The translations under genes were made by a program, and so were the position numbers. A stretch of 64,000 nucleotides of DNA, from the NCBI GenBank assembly GCA_910577045.1, contig CAJTLB010000005.1, positions 1-64,000 on the forward strand, in the 5' to 3' direction. The DNA comes from an uncultured Lachnospiraceae bacterium. Its GTDB lineage: Bacteria; Bacillota; Clostridia; Lachnospirales; Lachnospiraceae. Shown piece by piece: positions 25,448 to 33,467 of the stretch; the first letter of the stretch is position 1, and each line of letters opens with the position of its first letter. A model generated the notes under the pieces. The model saw nothing but the letters and a program-made list of their open reading frames with translations, did no database searches and was not told the origin of the DNA.

Positions 25448-26596
25448 TTATACTAAATGGAATATTCTTTCCAGTTCTTCCACTTTCAGTTCTGATCCAA
25501 TTACGCAAAGCCTTCCTGTATAATCTGGGCTTCCATTTCGGATCTCATATTCCCCAGGAACCAAATCAAACTGTATCCAAGAACCATCTGTCCCTGCTAC
25601 AATCCCCTTTGCACGCAGGATTGTGCCATACTCATTTCCATTTGCTAATGCTTCCATTATTTGTTTTAAATCTTCTTTATCATACTTGTGAGGGGTTTCC
25701 TTTCCCCAGCTTGTAAACACCTCATCTGCATGATGGTGGTGATTATGCCCACACTCACCCTCATGGTGATGATCATGCTCTTCATGATGACTATGCTCCT
25801 CATGGTGCCCACACTCTTCATGATGATTATGTTCCTCATGATGCCCACACTCTTCGTGATGATTATGTTCCTCATGATGCCCGCACTCTTCATGATGTCC
25901 ATGTCCTTCATGATAATGGCTGTGTTCTTCATGATGTCCATGTCCTTCATGATAATGGCTGTGTTCTTCCTGCTCCTTTAACAATTCTTCTGCTAAAGAA
26001 TTTCTTCCGTTCATTGCTTCTAAAATTATATTTCCAGCTAACTCATCCCATGGTGTTGTTATAATTGCAGCTTTACTATTATGTTCTTGTAGCAATTTTA
26101 CAGCAGCTTCCAGTCTATCTTCCTTTATATTTTGTGTACGGCTTAATACAATAGTATCTGCATATTCAATCTGGTTATTAAAAAATTCCCCAAAATTCTT
26201 AATATAAATCTTACATTTTGTCGCATCTGCCACAGTAATAGAGCCATCTAATTCTACGTCAGCATGTTCTGCTACCCCGCCTACTGCCCTCATTACGTCA
26301 GATAGCTTGCCAACACCTGATGGTTCAATAATAATCCGGTCTGGCGCAAACTTTTCTAATACTTCTTTTAATGCCTTCCCAAAATCCCCTACCAAAGAAC
26401 AGCAAATACAACCAGAATTCATCTCTGTAATCTGTACGCCTGCTTCTTTTAAAAAACCTCCATCAATCCCAATTTCACCAAATTCATTTTCAATCAGGAC
26501 TACTTTCTGTCCTGAAAAAACTTCAGCTAATAACTTCTTTATTAAAGTTGTTTTTCCTGCCCCTAAAAAACCAGAAATTACATTTATTTTTGTCAT
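25448..26596 (-). CDS. CobW-family GTPase with a His-rich metal-binding insert
   Basis: This 382-residue G3E GTPase has the P-loop GFLGAGKTT (residues 9-17), the conserved metal-binding motif GCICC (Cys63, Cys65, Cys66), EPSG and SRTQ. Between the GTPase and C-terminal CobW_C domains lies an insert (about 211-290) of His/Glu repeats such as HHEECGHHEEHN with about 40 histidines and five cysteines. Such proteins are thought to act as zinc or other metal chaperones. GAAGGAG precedes the ATG, and a good promoter lies at 26651-26679. The insertion sequence upstream left that promoter intact. Confidence 0.85.
   Translation of the reverse strand: MTKINVISGFLGAGKTTLIKKLLAEVFSGQKVVLIENEFGEIGIDGGFLKEAGVQITEMNSGCICCSLVGDFGKALKEVLEKFAPDRIIIEPSGVGKLSDVMRAVGGVAEHADVELDGSITVADATKCKIYIKNFGEFFNNQIEYADTIVLSRTQNIKEDRLEAAVKLLQEHNSKAAIITTPWDELAGNIILEAMNGRNSLAEELLKEQEEHSHYHEGHGHHEEHSHYHEGHGHHEECGHHEEHNHHEECGHHEEHNHHEECGHHEEHSHHEEHDHHHEGECGHNHHHHADEVFTSWGKETPHKYDKEDLKQIMEALANGNEYGTILRAKGIVAGTDGSWIQFDLVPGEYEIRNGSPDYTGRLCVIGSELKVEELERIFHLV
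25727..25966 (-). repeat. Tandem repeat encoding the His-rich insert
   Basis: Two kinds of near-identical in-frame units are present: 39-base units (HSHYHEGHGHHEE, twice) and 36-base units (HHEECGHHEEHN, two to three times). High identity between units implies recent expansion and possible length variation between strains. Confidence 0.8.
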
Positions 26597-26650
26597 AGCC
26601 TTCTCCTTCCATTATGGCACTTGTTTTATTCCTATTTTTACTAATCATAT

Positions 26651-26679
26651 AGTATAGCACTTTTCAAACAATCATGCAA
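26651..26679 (-). promoter_or_regulatory. Promoter of the CobW GTPase operon
   Basis: On the minus strand TTGCAT (26674-26679), a 17-base spacer and TATACT (26651-26656) lie about 55 bases before the ATG. The target duplication of the insertion sequence begins 9 bases upstream of this -35. Confidence 0.55.
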
Positions 26680-26688
26680 GAATTTAGC

Positions 26689-26697
26689 TTCTTTTAA
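26689..26697. repeat. 9-bp target site duplication, left copy
   Basis: TTCTTTTAA directly abuts the left end of the insertion sequence and is repeated exactly at 28170-28178 beside the right end. Confidence 0.85.
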
Positions 26698-28169
26698 CAG
26701 GATAACCGCATAAAAAGTTATTACCAATAAAGGGTTTTTATAATCTATTTTTTTAGTTTGATGTTTTATATAATGCTGCCTTTATTGCATCTGCTGATAA
26801 TGCTGATAATATATTTTCTAATTCTTTTTCACAATCCCTTGCTACTGTTTTCCTTATCCTTTTAAGGCTCTGGCTGTACAAACTTTGTACAATACGCAGT
26901 ATTGCCAGTGCTATCTTCTTTAACATCTGCATGTTTTTAGCACATGTTTTTTCTGATGTTGTATTGTAATCATCCTTAAATGTAAAATCCAGATGCCAGT
27001 GGAGCTGGTTCTCCACTCCCCAGTGTCCCCTTGCTGCTTTTGAAAACAGTTCCACATCCACTCGCAGACTGCTTATATAATATCTTCTTTCTTCTATTGT
27101 TTTACCATCTGGCTTTTCCAGTTTCTTTTTTACCATTCCAAATGTTGCCAGCCCTTTCCATTTCTTTTTGTCTTCATACCACCCAGTTTCACCAGTCTGG
27201 TAATATTCCCTTGTTACGATACCTCCATGTTCTTTTTCTGTTGTTTTTTTATAATGCCCTGGCTCTTTTTTTAGTTCCTGCAGTATTTCTTCTGAAAAAT
27301 ATTCCTGCAGTTCTTTATAAAACAAAGGATGGTTTCCTTTTAATGCCGCCACATAGTCCCCTTTCCCACGTATAACTGCTTCCACTGTTTCTTTCTGGGT
27401 ATTAAGGGCATCCCATGTTACAACCTTTCCTTTTAAATCCATTTTTCCAAGCAATACCGGCCCTGCTGGGATTTCATTTGTTTTTTCTTTTATAAATTCC
27501 TGTCCTATACAAAAACCACAGCCTGATGAATATAAATTTAGTGTATGCAGTGACTTTATATTACCATTATTACTGTCTGCTCTTTTTGACCCCCTGCTTT
27601 CCTTTCCATCCATTGAAAGGATTTCCACTTCATTATCCTGTCCTTTAACAGCAGTATGTACATCATTCACCAGTCCTTCAAGTGATTGTACAACAGCCTG
27701 GTAAAAATATGTTGCATCAATGTTCCCTGCCACTATCCTTATAGTATCAGAAGATGGTACACCATTAGGAAGTTCCAGGTATTTTTTAAGCCACTTTTCT
27801 TTCTGGAGTGCGAAATCTGCTATTTCTTCCCATTCATTGCAGTCTGCAAGAAACCCCAGGATACATATGGAAAGAATATCCTGCAGTTTGTGTTTTACAT
27901 AAGATGGATGCCTGTAATCTGGTACTTTTGCTGCTTCTTTTGAAAGACTATGTATAAAAACATCATTGTTTCCAATATCTCTCATACCAATGTTGTAATC
28001 TTTTAATGTTTCCTGTATATCCCCAATTTTTCCTGATTTACGTGCCATAATTTTCCTCCTGGTATAATCTTTACTAAAGATTATACCAGGAATATACCGT
28101 TCTTAAAAATGAAAAATTTTATATATATTATTTGATTTTATAAAATATTTATTTTATGCGGTTATCCTG
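26698..28169 (-). mobile_element. Intact ISAs1-family insertion sequence (1472 bp)
   Basis: The element is bounded by perfect 18-bp inverted repeats, CAGGATAACCGCATAAAA at 26698-26715 and its reverse complement at 28152-28169. Exact 9-bp direct repeats flank it. One full-length transposase gene fills it. The perfect ends, target duplication and unbroken gene point to a recent insertion. It sits in the short gap between two divergent promoters and interrupts no gene. Confidence 0.92.
26753..28048 (-). CDS. ISAs1-family DDE transposase
   Basis: The 431-residue transposase has an N-terminal domain of the DDE_Tnp_1-associated type (VPDYRHPSYVKHKLQDIL and ICILGFLADCNEWEEIADF). Catalytic residues lie in ILSMDGKESRGS (first Asp), VVTWDALNTQKE (second Asp) and ARGHWGVENQLHWHLDFTFKDD (Glu). 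The length is somewhat greater than the commonest ISAs1 transposases (about 370-400) but no domain is missing. The gene is intact, with AGGAGG upstream of the ATG, so it is probably active. Confidence 0.93.
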   Translation of the reverse strand: MARKSGKIGDIQETLKDYNIGMRDIGNNDVFIHSLSKEAAKVPDYRHPSYVKHKLQDILSICILGFLADCNEWEEIADFALQKEKWLKKYLELPNGVPSSDTIRIVAGNIDATYFYQAVVQSLEGLVNDVHTAVKGQDNEVEILSMDGKESRGSKRADSNNGNIKSLHTLNLYSSGCGFCIGQEFIKEKTNEIPAGPVLLGKMDLKGKVVTWDALNTQKETVEAVIRGKGDYVAALKGNHPLFYKELQEYFSEEILQELKKEPGHYKKTTEKEHGGIVTREYYQTGETGWYEDKKKWKGLATFGMVKKKLEKPDGKTIEERRYYISSLRVDVELFSKAARGHWGVENQLHWHLDFTFKDDYNTTSEKTCAKNMQMLKKIALAILRIVQSLYSQSLKRIRKTVARDCEKELENILSALSADAIKAALYKTSN

Positions 28170-28178
28170 TTCTTTTAA
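28170..28178. repeat. 9-bp target site duplication, right copy
   Basis: TTCTTTTAA follows the right inverted repeat and exactly matches 26689-26697. Confidence 0.85.
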
Positions 28179-28185
28179 TTTAACT

Positions 28186-28214
28186 TTGACTTTCCCTATC
28201 TATCATACTATAAT
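28186..28214 (+). promoter_or_regulatory. Promoter of the SUFU-domain gene
   Basis: TTGACT (28186-28191), a 17-base spacer and a perfect TATAAT (28209-28214) lie 30 bases before the ATG. The right target duplication of the insertion sequence ends 7 bases before this -35, so the promoter survived the insertion. Confidence 0.6.
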
Positions 28215-28244
28215 CAAATTATCAAAATATATAAGGAGGATTTT

Positions 28245-29024
28245 ATGGGGTTATTAGACAAATTTAAGAAAACAGCGCAAAAACCAGAAAGTGTTTCAGA
28301 AGGCGGATCGGCCATTTACCGGTACGAAGATAAAGAAGATGATGAATTGGGCCCGCCAGCTTCTGAACCTGTTTATTTAAGGGAAATTACCGAATATTTT
28401 TCTTCTGTTTTTCAAGACAGGGAAGAATATGTTTTCCATGAAATTATATCCGATTTTGTACATATTGATGTCCATATCCTTCGTCCCACCGAAGAACAAA
28501 ATTTCTATTTTGTTTATACAACAGGCATGAGCGATCTGCCAATGACTATGCCAGAGGAACTATCTGATAGGGAAGATTTAAAATATGCAGAACTCTATAC
28601 CTTTATGCCTTCCAATTGGAATCCAGGCAGTGGTGCCCAAGTTTCTTCTGATCTGCCAGAGTCTGAATACTGGATTATTAATATATTAAAATATTTAGCA
28701 AGGTTTCCTCATGCCTATAATACTTGGTTTGCCTATGGGCATACGATACCAAACGGCCCAGACTACGCCCCTCTTACCCCTGGCACTTCTATGGGTGGCA
28801 TCGTATTATCTCAATTCGGTGGAAAGTTAGAAGGTTTTACCACAAAAGATGGGACAAAGATTAATTTCCTCTATGTAATTCCAGCATATAAAGAGGAAAT
28901 TGAGTACAAACTAAAATATGGCATGGAGGAGCTTGATAAAATATACACAGAAAATGATATTACACTGACGGTTGATCTCCATAGGCCCAACTATTGTAAA
29001 GATTTTCATGAACAACTAGATTAA
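28245..29024 (+). CDS. Suppressor-of-fused (SUFU) domain protein
   Basis: This 259-residue, probably cytoplasmic protein has a charged N-terminal tail (about 1-45). A SUFU-like domain follows with FHEIISDFVHIDVHILRPTEEQNFYFVYTTGMSDLPMTMP, AELYTFMPSNWN, and the LKYLARFPHAYNTWFAYGHTIPNG block. The end of the domain is seen in FLYVIPAYKEEIEYKLKYGMEELD. Bacterial SUFU-domain proteins are widespread and some act as immunity proteins to toxins, but no toxin gene is adjacent. AGGAGG precedes the ATG. A deacetylase gene follows 58 bases later. Confidence 0.85.
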   Translation: MGLLDKFKKTAQKPESVSEGGSAIYRYEDKEDDELGPPASEPVYLREITEYFSSVFQDREEYVFHEIISDFVHIDVHILRPTEEQNFYFVYTTGMSDLPMTMPEELSDREDLKYAELYTFMPSNWNPGSGAQVSSDLPESEYWIINILKYLARFPHAYNTWFAYGHTIPNGPDYAPLTPGTSMGGIVLSQFGGKLEGFTTKDGTKINFLYVIPAYKEEIEYKLKYGMEELDKIYTENDITLTVDLHRPNYCKDFHEQLD

Positions 29025-29082
29025 TGCACATTTTTCCTATTACTTGCATATACTCTAGCAACAGAATTGTTGCGAGGTTATT

Positions 29083-29859
29083 ATGCTAGCTTTTATCAAA
29101 AAATACATATTGTCATACCGCCTGATGCCTGCCCTTGTGCTTCTTTGCCTGCTTGCAGGCATTAGTGCCCTTGCTTCTGCAGAAATACTGCCTGTAAACT
29201 ATACCGTTGGAAACCGAGAGCTTCCCATTTATAGTGTAGACACAACAGAAAATAAAATTGCCCTTTCCTTTGATGCTGCATGGGGTAATGAAGATACGGC
29301 AACGATCTTATCTATTTTAGAAAAACACAATGTCCATGTTACTTTTTTTATGACTGGCGGCTGGGTAGAAAGTTACCCAGAAGATGTAAAAGCGATTGCT
29401 TCAGCGGGGCATGACCTTGGAAACCACAGTGAAAACCATAAAGAAATGAGTAAACTTACCAATTCAGAGATCGAAGAAGAGCTAATGAGCGTACACAATA
29501 AAGTAAAAGAATTAACAGGAAAAGAAATGTTCCTTTTCCGTCCTCCCTATGGTGATTATGACAACGACTTAATTAAAACCGCCTCTTCCCTCAATTATTA
29601 TACCATTCAATGGTCTGTAGACAGCCTAGACTGGAAAAATTATGGGATTGACAGTATTATTAAAACCGTTTGTGAACACAAAAACCTAGGCAATGGGGCG
29701 ATTATCCTTTGCCACAACGGAGCCAAATATACAGCACAAGCCCTTGATACTATGCTTACACGCCTAAAAGAAGCTGGATATGAAATCGTCCCTATCTCTG
29801 AACTAATTTATAAAGAAAATTTTCATATGGATCATACAGGGAAACAGATTCATGATTAA
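29083..29859 (+). CDS. Polysaccharide deacetylase, PdaB/NodB type
   Basis: The protein is 258 residues. An N-terminal membrane helix or uncleaved signal (about 10-35) is followed by a NodB homology domain. The domain has ALSFDAAWGNEDT (motif 1, in the PdaB variant of TFDDG), GHDLGNHSENHKE (metal-binding His pair), FRPPYGDYD and IQWSVDSLDW. It would deacetylate a cell-wall or peptidoglycan sugar at the outer face of the membrane. PdaB-type proteins are typical of spore formers, but this alone does not prove sporulation. It is followed by a MITE-like element and converges on the PL22-like gene. Confidence 0.85.
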   Translation: MLAFIKKYILSYRLMPALVLLCLLAGISALASAEILPVNYTVGNRELPIYSVDTTENKIALSFDAAWGNEDTATILSILEKHNVHVTFFMTGGWVESYPEDVKAIASAGHDLGNHSENHKEMSKLTNSEIEEELMSVHNKVKELTGKEMFLFRPPYGDYDNDLIKTASSLNYYTIQWSVDSLDWKNYGIDSIIKTVCEHKNLGNGAIILCHNGAKYTAQALDTMLTRLKEAGYEIVPISELIYKENFHMDHTGKQIHD

Positions 29860-29920
29860 TATCTGTTATATAAAGCTAAAACTGATACAAATAAATAGGT
29901 TATATAAGTAGCTGTTATAA

Positions 29921-30010
29921 AAAGAGACTGCCACAAAATAAAATTCTTTTAATATATAATATTATTTATACTATACATATAAGAATTCACTATTTTGTGC
30001 AGCCCCTTTT
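29921..30010. repeat. MITE-like inverted-repeat element, copy B
   Basis: The ends AAAGAGACTGCCACAAAATA and, on the other strand, AAAAGGGGCTGCACAAAATA form an imperfect inverted repeat of about 25 bases around an AT-rich core. The right arm (AAGAATTCACTATTTTGTGCAG) closely matches copy A at 7990-8009. The stretch 29860-30032 holds only this element. Confidence 0.5.
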
Positions 30011-30032
30011 ACGTTCTATTATTTATTGTAAA

Positions 30033-31145
30033 TTAATAAAACCTAACAATCTCTCCTATTTCTACAAAACATGCTTCTGTCCTGTTATTACTAATAGGAT
30101 AATTAAAATACATTCTATTTCCATCCCTAGAAAAAGTAGGGTTTGGATGTACTTTCAAATTCCATACACATTCTTGGAAATTTTGTCCGCCAAATATAGC
30201 TACTGGTTCTATTTCCCCTCTTTTATACAAGAAAATATCTGCTGGATAACCTGGATATGCCCGATCTCCTACATACCATTCTCTATTTGGCGAGCCATCT
30301 ATATGGTTTCCTATGCCTCCCAATGTTTCTAAACATTCTCCATCTACAGTAAAACGCTGTATCCGGCTGCTTTCCATTTCAATCTTCTCTCCATTATGGT
30401 ATTGCCTAGTTGCCATATAGGTATCATTATCAAACCAAAGCTGATGGACAGGCTTGTCTTTTACTACATGTGTTTTTCCTGTCTCTATATCTATACAGCC
30501 TAACGCGCCAAAAATAGGGCAGTTTTCTACGCTTAAACGCATCATAACCCTTGTGGCAGAAGGATTTAACTGTACATGGCTCATAGACGTAGTATATTCG
30601 TTTGGGATACAGCCATGCTCCACCACCATATTATATACGGTTTCCTTATCCGCTACCCTGCGGATTTTTCCTGTTTTTAATTCCAATAAATAAATGCCGC
30701 AGACATCTATTTCTGGATAAGATGGATTCTTGCCTAAAAAAGCTTCTGATATAGAAAACGGATAATACCCATTCTCGGCACAATGGCTTTCTTTCCCAAA
30801 AATCGGCCCATATTTTACTTCACCAGTATAAATATTTACAATCCGAAACGCAGACATTTTATTTATGCTATCCCGGAATACAATATGCTCATTATCCACA
30901 AATGTAGCCGATGCCCCGTTATGGTTCCCACACCTTACAGTAAAAATTTTTTTCTGGTTTCCTAATGTCTCCCTATCACAAACCCATATTTGGAGTTCTG
31001 CTTTTTCTCTATCTGCCAAATCTGGCTTCCGCCCATATACTAGCCATTTCCCATCTGGGCTTTCTGGCTGACCTCCATTCATTCCCCACAGGCTAGAGCC
31101 TTCATATTCACATACTCTTTTTATTTTTAGATCCATTTGTGCCAT
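30033..31145 (-). CDS. Oligogalacturonate-lyase-like (PL22-type) beta-propeller protein
   Basis: This 370-residue protein has no signal peptide. Repeated blades of the pattern PDGKWLVYGRK, NEHIVFRD, PSATRVMMRLS and FSRDGNRMYFN suggest a seven-bladed propeller. Histidine-containing motifs (SHVQLNPSATRV, GNHIDGSPNREW and KVHPNPTFSRDG) resemble the manganese-site segments of oligogalacturonate lyase. The substrate is uncertain, and a different uronide or a non-catalytic propeller is possible. The gene follows an OFA-type transporter by 12 bases, which suggests uptake and intracellular breakdown of a small acidic substrate. Confidence 0.55.
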   Translation of the reverse strand: MAQMDLKIKRVCEYEGSSLWGMNGGQPESPDGKWLVYGRKPDLADREKAELQIWVCDRETLGNQKKIFTVRCGNHNGASATFVDNEHIVFRDSINKMSAFRIVNIYTGEVKYGPIFGKESHCAENGYYPFSISEAFLGKNPSYPEIDVCGIYLLELKTGKIRRVADKETVYNMVVEHGCIPNEYTTSMSHVQLNPSATRVMMRLSVENCPIFGALGCIDIETGKTHVVKDKPVHQLWFDNDTYMATRQYHNGEKIEMESSRIQRFTVDGECLETLGGIGNHIDGSPNREWYVGDRAYPGYPADIFLYKRGEIEPVAIFGGQNFQECVWNLKVHPNPTFSRDGNRMYFNYPISNNRTEACFVEIGEIVRFY

Positions 31146-31157
31146 TTTTTCTTCCTC

Positions 31158-32363
31158 TTATTTTTCCTTTACAGCTGGACGCACCATTACAAAGCTAATT
31201 ACTAATGCAATTACATAAAAAGCTAATGTCACATAAAGCACATTTGTATAAGAACCTGTTTTTGATACAATTAAATTACTCACTTGGTTTCCGGTTAAAC
31301 CTGCCATTGCCCATGCAGACAACCCAAGGCCATGAATCTTACTAATATTTTTCATGCCAAAATGCTCAGAAAGCACAGTTGGCAGATTACTAAACCCACC
31401 ACCATATGTAGAATTAATCACACAAAGTAATATAATAACAATTGGTACAATTGCATGGTTAATTGCCTGTGTTAATACGGCAACGCCTGTAACTGCAATA
31501 GACAAAATAAATAAAATTTTATATATCATATCCCTGTTTTTAAATTTATCTGAAAGTGCAGAATACCCTAAACGCCCGCCTGCATTAAAGATTGCTGTTA
31601 CGGAAGAAATTACTCCAATTGTAGTAACAGAAAGCCCTACTGCCTTCATAATATCCTTTTCCTGTGAAATCAAAGCAAGCCCACAGCTAATATTAATATA
31701 TACCATTAACCAAATGCCAATAAACGTAACATCTTTAAACATAGAACTAGACTTAAAGTCAGACTTACCATGGTTTTCTGCCCAGCCTTCTGGTTTTCTT
31801 AAAAGCAGGTGCCCTCCTATCATCATTACAAAATAAATACCTGCTAAAATATAAAACATATTACTTAAGCCAACCATATTCTGTAAAAATGTCATAACTG
31901 GGCTGGCAATTACTTTTGCAAGCCCAAAACCTGCTACGGCAAGGCCTGTAGCCAAACCTTTTTGATCTTCAAACCAAAGCATTAATGTTTTTACTGGGGA
32001 AAGATAGCCTATCCCAAGGCCAATTCCCATAATAACGCCATATCCCAGATAAATACCTATTAATGATTTCATTTTAATCGAAATACCTGTTACTACTAAT
32101 CCTGCTGCAAAGAAAATCGCTGCTATTAAAGAAGATTTCCTAATATCCCGTTCTACAATATCTCCCGCAAATGCTGCTGACATCCCAAGGAAAAAGATAG
32201 CCAAGCTAAATGCCCATTCTACTTCTCCATTTGAACGCCCAATATAAGCAGCAATATCCCCCTTTACTAATGACCAACAATATACTGTCCCAATACTACA
32301 GTGGAGCAACAACGCCGGAACTGCTGCACGCATCCACTTGTTATTTAAGCCTTTCATTTCCAT
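31158..32363 (-). CDS. Major facilitator transporter, OFA (oxalate/formate antiporter) type
   Basis: This 401-residue protein has 12 predicted membrane helices. The N-terminal WMRAAVPALLLHCSIGTVYCWSLVKGDI, the YGVIMGIGLGIGYLSPVKTLMLWFEDQKGLATGLAVAGFGLAKVIASP loop and the late ISKIHGLGLSAWAMAGLTGNQ are typical of the OFA family. Substrates of Firmicutes OFA proteins are mostly unknown and often carboxylates. It is encoded directly before the PL22-like gene, so an acidic sugar or uronate is a reasonable but unproven guess. Confidence 0.8.
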   Translation of the reverse strand: MEMKGLNNKWMRAAVPALLLHCSIGTVYCWSLVKGDIAAYIGRSNGEVEWAFSLAIFFLGMSAAFAGDIVERDIRKSSLIAAIFFAAGLVVTGISIKMKSLIGIYLGYGVIMGIGLGIGYLSPVKTLMLWFEDQKGLATGLAVAGFGLAKVIASPVMTFLQNMVGLSNMFYILAGIYFVMMIGGHLLLRKPEGWAENHGKSDFKSSSMFKDVTFIGIWLMVYINISCGLALISQEKDIMKAVGLSVTTIGVISSVTAIFNAGGRLGYSALSDKFKNRDMIYKILFILSIAVTGVAVLTQAINHAIVPIVIILLCVINSTYGGGFSNLPTVLSEHFGMKNISKIHGLGLSAWAMAGLTGNQVSNLIVSKTGSYTNVLYVTLAFYVIALVISFVMVRPAVKEK

Positions 32364-32396
32364 AATCCTTTCTCTTGCGTTTTTATTTTTACCATC

Positions 32397-32424
32397 ATTA
32401 TAACTCTATAATACAAATTTTCAA
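32397..32424 (-). promoter_or_regulatory. Promoter of the transporter / PL22-like operon
   Basis: On the minus strand TTGAAA (32419-32424), a 16-base spacer and a perfect TATAAT (32397-32402) lie about 35 bases before the transporter start. Confidence 0.45.
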
Positions 32425-32475
32425 GTTTAATTATAGCTAAATTTGCATTTATTCTTTTAGTAAATTTTAGTATCC

Positions 32476-33348
32476 TTATTTTACACTAACTACTTTACTG
32501 CATGTTACTGCCAATGCACCTGGCCCAATATGGCATGACACACTTAGGGATAATGGGTCCATATGGATATGGTACCCTGAGAACACTTCTTCAAGCTCTT
32601 TCTTCCACTGTTCTGCTTCTTCCCTATTTCCTGCATATGCTGCTGCTAAATGCATCCCTTCCGGTTTTTTTACATCTGCAAAACGTACTTCCAAATCTCG
32701 TTTCATTGCTTCTATCATCACTTTTTTAGCTTGCTTTTTTCCCCTTGCTTTTGCATACGCATCTAATTTCTCTCCTTGGATCTGCAGCACAGGCTTTAAA
32801 TTTAAAAGTGTCCCAAGTGCGGCAGCCGCTGGAGTAATTCTTCCACCTTTTTTCAGGTATTTTAATGTTTCTAACGTAATATAAATACTAGATTCCATTT
32901 TACATGCTTCTAAGATTTCCTTAATCTCTAATGCACTTTTTCCCTGTTCAGAAAGCTCCTTTGCATCTAATACAGACTGCCGTTGTGTAACAGAAATTCT
33001 TTGGTTATTTACTACTTGTACCCTCCCATTATAATCCTCTGCTAACATCATTGCCGTCCCACAGGAACTACTTAGCCCACTGGACATAGGGATATGCACA
33101 ATTTCTTTATATTCTTCCAGAAGCTTATCCCATAATGCTGTTACATCTGCAGGTGAAGGCTGGGAAGTTGATATATCTGCATCCTCAGAAAGTTTTTGGT
33201 AAAACTCCTCTTGGGTTAAAGTAATGCCCTCATAAAACAATTCTCCATTAATATAAAATGGCATAGGAAGTACCGAAATCCCAAATTTTTTTCCCTGTTC
33301 CTGCGTTAAACCACTATTACTATCTGTCACAATTGCAATCTGTTTCAT
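32476..33348 (-). CDS. DegV-family fatty-acid-binding protein
   Basis: This 290-residue protein has the DegV fold. The N-terminal IAIVTDSNSGLTQEQ, STSQPSPADV with the lipid-contacting Ser region, PMSSGLSSSCGTA and the conserved LKKGGRITPAAAALGTLLNLKPVL segment are all present. Members bind fatty acids, and some (FakB) present them to the kinase FakA. No fakA is visible here. AAGGAG precedes the ATG. The gap between it and engB contains the repeat at 33367-33445. Confidence 0.88.
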   Translation of the reverse strand: MKQIAIVTDSNSGLTQEQGKKFGISVLPMPFYINGELFYEGITLTQEEFYQKLSEDADISTSQPSPADVTALWDKLLEEYKEIVHIPMSSGLSSSCGTAMMLAEDYNGRVQVVNNQRISVTQRQSVLDAKELSEQGKSALEIKEILEACKMESSIYITLETLKYLKKGGRITPAAAALGTLLNLKPVLQIQGEKLDAYAKARGKKQAKKVMIEAMKRDLEVRFADVKKPEGMHLAAAYAGNREEAEQWKKELEEVFSGYHIHMDPLSLSVSCHIGPGALAVTCSKVVSVK

Positions 33349-33366
33349 TTTTATCTCCTTCTACTA

Positions 33367-33445
33367 TTGTTTCAATCCACTCGCGGCAGTTAAGAAATTC
33401 CCCCTCCCTAAGAGAAATGGGAATCTTTGCTGTTCATTGTTAAAA
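33367..33445. repeat. Intergenic repeat, copy 1 (after engB)
   Basis: It shares with 34068-34155 the blocks TTGTTTCAATCCACT, GGCAGTTAAGAA, CCTAAGAGAAA, GGGAATC and TTGCTGTTCATTGTTAAAA, in the same order and orientation. The inner part can fold as a small hairpin (ATTCCCC with GGGAAT). The two copies flank engB. It may be a short dispersed element or a processing or termination signal. Confidence 0.6.
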
Positions 33446-33467
33446 CAAATATTTCCAATCTACTTTC

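Noticed and set aside
25666..25981. Met/Ile-rich open frames on both strands over the His-rich repeat.
   Set aside because: They arise from the His/Glu codon repeat of the CobW gene and have no independent start signals.
33369..33380. GTTTCAATCCAC in the engB-flanking repeats looks like the end of a type I CRISPR repeat.
   Set aside because: Each copy occurs once, about 700 bases apart with a gene between; there is no spacer array and no cas gene in the window.
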